DNA of 15,169 bases from UMGS1474 sp050946775 (lineage in GTDB: Bacteria; Bacillota; Clostridia; Oscillospirales; Acutalibacteraceae): assembly GCA_050946775.1 (NCBI GenBank), contig JBMNVL010000042.1, positions 1 to 15,169 on the forward strand. The letters are read 5' to 3'. Made by a program: the position numbers and the translations under genes. Below, one piece after another: positions 12,978 through 15,169 of this stretch. The number at the start of each line of letters is the position of its first letter. Within the stretch, counting starts at the first letter, position 1. The notes beneath the pieces are model-generated. The model had not been told where the DNA came from and made no database searches. It worked only from the letters and a program-made list of their open reading frames with translations.

Positions 12978-15169
12978 TCAGCTCAGATCCACCACGTGGT
13001 AGTAATGCGCGCCGGGCGCGCCGCCGTTTACCCGGGCGTCGAGCAGCTCCTTGACGGTAACGATCTCGTACCCGTCGGCCGTCAGCCGGTCGATCAGCTC
13101 CAGCGCCGCCGTGACCGACGACGGGTGATTTTCGTGCAGCAGCACCAGATCGCCGTCGGAAATGGTGCATACACCGTCCTTCATATAGTACCCGACCACC
13201 ACGGCGGGATCGGTTTGGTCATAATCCGGACCGCCGCCCTGCCAGCCGCACAGCCGCAGATTTTCGCTCTTGACGTAATCCATGATCGAATCCACCGAAG
13301 AGCCGCCCACCGCCCGCATCAGGGTGGGGCGTTTGCCGGTGATTTGCTCGATGATATCGCTGCACCGGCCGTATTCCTCGAGCAACTGTTCCCGGGTGGT
13401 CTTGTTGAAGCCGTCGTGGGAATAAGAGTGGTTGCCCACCTCGTGGCCTTCGGCGGCCATCCGCGCCACCAGTTCGGGACGTTGCTCGGCCTGCTGACCG
13501 ATCACGAAGAAGGTGGCGTGTACCCCTCGTTCTTTGAGGGCGTCCAGCAATCCGGCGGTGTTTTCCGACGGGCCGTCGTCAAAGGTAAAGGCGACCATTT
13601 TGCGCTCTCCTTTCGCTTGCAGAGTGATCTTGCCGGTGGCCGCCTGCAGGATCATCAGCGCGTCGGCGGCAGAGACGCCGGGCGTCTCGTCCACGTCCGC
13701 CGCGGTGATCTGCGCAGCCGATAATGTCACCTTGCCGGTGGCCGCTTGCAGGGTCAGCAGGGCGTCGGCGGCCGTCACACCGTTTTCGCCGTCCACGTCG
13801 CCGGGAACGACCGCGCGTTTGCGCACCAGCCGGGTGCCGCTCAGCACCACGCCGACATCCTCGCTGTCACCCGATCGGGCGCTGCCGTCCTCGTTGGTCA
13901 GGTAATAGGCGCTGTTCAGCTCCACGATGGTGTTGAGCTGGCGTACTCCCGACCAGTCGATCTTGCCGCTTTTCATCGCTCGCAGCGGCACCCGCAGGGT
14001 GTACCACCCCTCTCCCCGGTCGATCAGCTGATCCGGGGTAACGTAGAAGAAATCCGCCTCCTGATCGGCGTTGGTCGATGACCGCAGCCGTATCCCGATC
14101 TGTTTGCAGCATTCGGAAGGATCGGCAGTCGCCGCCAGCGGCACGAAACGAACCTCCATTTGCAGATACGTCAGCCCGTCGGCGCCGTTTTCGGCGTCTC
14201 CCGCGGCGCTGACGGCAGCGTTGCCGTTTACCGCTTTCCAGTCGGTGTAGACCTGCCGGCCGCCCTGCAAAAAGGTGTAGCCGTTGTCGGCGGCGGAAAT
14301 GGACGCGATCTCGGTAAACGACTCGTCGGCGACCGTCAGCCGGTCCATCGCCAGTCTGGCCTTTTCCATCGCCATCACCGCGTCGTTGACCTGCTTTTGG
14401 GTGGCGCTTTCATCGTCCAGCAGCGGCCGCGCGGCCTGCTGCGCCGCGGCGAACGCTCTGCCCTGCGGATAATCCGGATCGTCCAGCACGACGATATCCA
14501 GCAACCACGCCAGACGGGCCTTGTCGATCTCCTTGGAGGAGACCAGCGCCGCTTTGGCCTGCTTGATCGCCGCGGCCGCCGCGTCGACCTGCTCCTGGGT
14601 GGACGTGTCGTCCGCCAGCAGCGTTTTGCCGTCCTCCACCGCCTGTTTCCAGACGGCGACCGATTCGGCGGTATACGCGTCTTCTTTGATGGTCTGCCTG
14701 ACCAGATCCTCCAGCTCCTCGGTGTCCACTTCCCCTTCGGTGAGCTGACGCACGATCCGCACGTCGGACAGGGTGAAGGTCAACCGGTCGGAATTGCCGG
14801 TTTCACTCAACCGGTAGGGCGCGGTCACCTGGCAGATCACGTTGAGCTGGCGCACGTCCGTCCAGTCGATATCGCCCACCGGGATCTCCGACAGCGGCAG
14901 CGCGATTTCGGCCCGGCCGTCGGTCGTCGGCAAGCTGGACGGTGTAAAATACACGAACTGCGCCGCTTTTTCCTGGTTGTCGATCCGCCCGGAACGCAGC
15001 CGCAGTCCGATTTGTTCCCAGCAGCCGTCGGCGTTGCCGTCGGTCGCCGTCAGGGTAACGGTCGCCTTGAGCACCATCTTTTTGTGTGCGCCGTTGGCCG
15101 CCGATCCCGACAGATCGGCGCCTTTGCCGGCAGCGGCGTCGTTTGGAAGCCCGTCGCCGGACTTCCAGT
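12978..15169 (-). CDS. Secreted CE4/NodB polysaccharide deacetylase paralogue, N-terminus outside window
   Basis: The frame runs off the right edge; 729 residues and a TGA stop are visible, and the signal peptide and about 60 residues are missing. Numbering from the first visible residue: beta-sandwich module A (1-140), two FIVAR-like helical repeats (about 145-275), beta-sandwich module B (about 285-450), dockerin with DVDGENGVTAAD and DVDETPGVSAAD (456-514), NodB domain (524-709). Motif 1 is canonical (TFDDGP, Asp530-Asp531), as are His580/His584 (NHSYSH) and the motif 5 His678 (LVLLHEN). Motif 3, normally RxP plus an aromatic residue, reads RAVGG, losing the Pro and aromatic residue seen in its paralogue. 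Substrate choice or activity may therefore differ. The C-terminal tail ARVNGGAPGAHYYHVVDLS matches that of the paralogue. The pseudogene follows in the same transcription unit; the promoter lies outside the window. Confidence 0.93.
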   Translation of the reverse strand, partial: WKSGDGLPNDAAAGKGADLSGSAANGAHKKMVLKATVTLTATDGNADGCWEQIGLRLRSGRIDNQEKAAQFVYFTPSSLPTTDGRAEIALPLSEIPVGDIDWTDVRQLNVICQVTAPYRLSETGNSDRLTFTLSDVRIVRQLTEGEVDTEELEDLVRQTIKEDAYTAESVAVWKQAVEDGKTLLADDTSTQEQVDAAAAAIKQAKAALVSSKEIDKARLAWLLDIVVLDDPDYPQGRAFAAAQQAARPLLDDESATQKQVNDAVMAMEKARLAMDRLTVADESFTEIASISAADNGYTFLQGGRQVYTDWKAVNGNAAVSAAGDAENGADGLTYLQMEVRFVPLAATADPSECCKQIGIRLRSSTNADQEADFFYVTPDQLIDRGEGWYTLRVPLRAMKSGKIDWSGVRQLNTIVELNSAYYLTNEDGSARSGDSEDVGVVLSGTRLVRKRAVVPGDVDGENGVTAADALLTLQAATGKVTLSAAQITAADVDETPGVSAADALMILQAATGKITLQAKGERKMVAFTFDDGPSENTAGLLDALKERGVHATFFVIGQQAEQRPELVARMAAEGHEVGNHSYSHDGFNKTTREQLLEEYGRCSDIIEQITGKRPTLMRAVGGSSVDSIMDYVKSENLRLCGWQGGGPDYDQTDPAVVVGYYMKDGVCTISDGDLVLLHENHPSSVTAALELIDRLTADGYEIVTVKELLDARVNGGAPGAHYYHVVDLS

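Overview
The window is GC-rich DNA whose genes point to an anaerobic Gram-positive bacterium of the Clostridia, most likely the Oscillospiraceae/Ruminococcaceae group. The pointers are PyrI-type aspartate carbamoyltransferase, Sec-secreted multidomain proteins with type I dockerins and FIVAR-like helices, and clostridial-looking interspersed hairpin repeats. Species cannot be told from the sequence alone.

Left part (2-3725): a plus-strand housekeeping operon, pyrI (only the 3' end is in the window), guaB, nadA and mnmA. Gaps between genes are 1-20 bases, and it ends at a bidirectional terminator. It joins pyrimidine, purine and NAD synthesis with tRNA thiolation. The IMP dehydrogenase matches my memory of the Tritrichomonas foetus enzyme, down to the residue numbers of its active site.

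Middle part (3724-9126): a convergent minus-strand gene encodes a C-terminally membrane-anchored protein with two acyl-carrier-protein-like segments. Next, divergently, comes a 1290-residue secreted protein on the plus strand with three SGNH/GDSL hydrolase domains alternating with three cadherin/Ig-like repeats, then an Ig-like domain, a beta-sandwich module, a helical FIVAR-like region and a C-terminal dockerin. After a strong terminator follows a small MGMT-type alkyltransferase-like gene, then a 280-base gap with hairpin repeats.

Right part (9409-15169), all minus strand: a CE4/NodB polysaccharide deacetylase truncated by the window edge, then a decayed paralogue (signal peptide, in-frame nonsense codon, internal deletion), a terminator, a fresh promoter, a second full-length CE4 deacetylase and a translationally coupled 194-residue protein of unknown function. 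Both deacetylases have the order [beta-sandwich]-[FIVAR-like x2]-[beta-sandwich]-[dockerin]-[NodB], so the dockerin is internal.

Taken together, the right two thirds look like an extracellular de-esterification/deacetylation locus: a triple SGNH esterase plus two CE4 deacetylases, all with dockerins and all sharing one beta-sandwich module (six copies, one of them in the pseudogene). The esterase gene and one deacetylase gene have near-identical promoter spacing. The dockerins imply docking onto cohesins encoded elsewhere; no cohesin or scaffoldin is in this window. The polysaccharide substrate cannot be read from the sequence.
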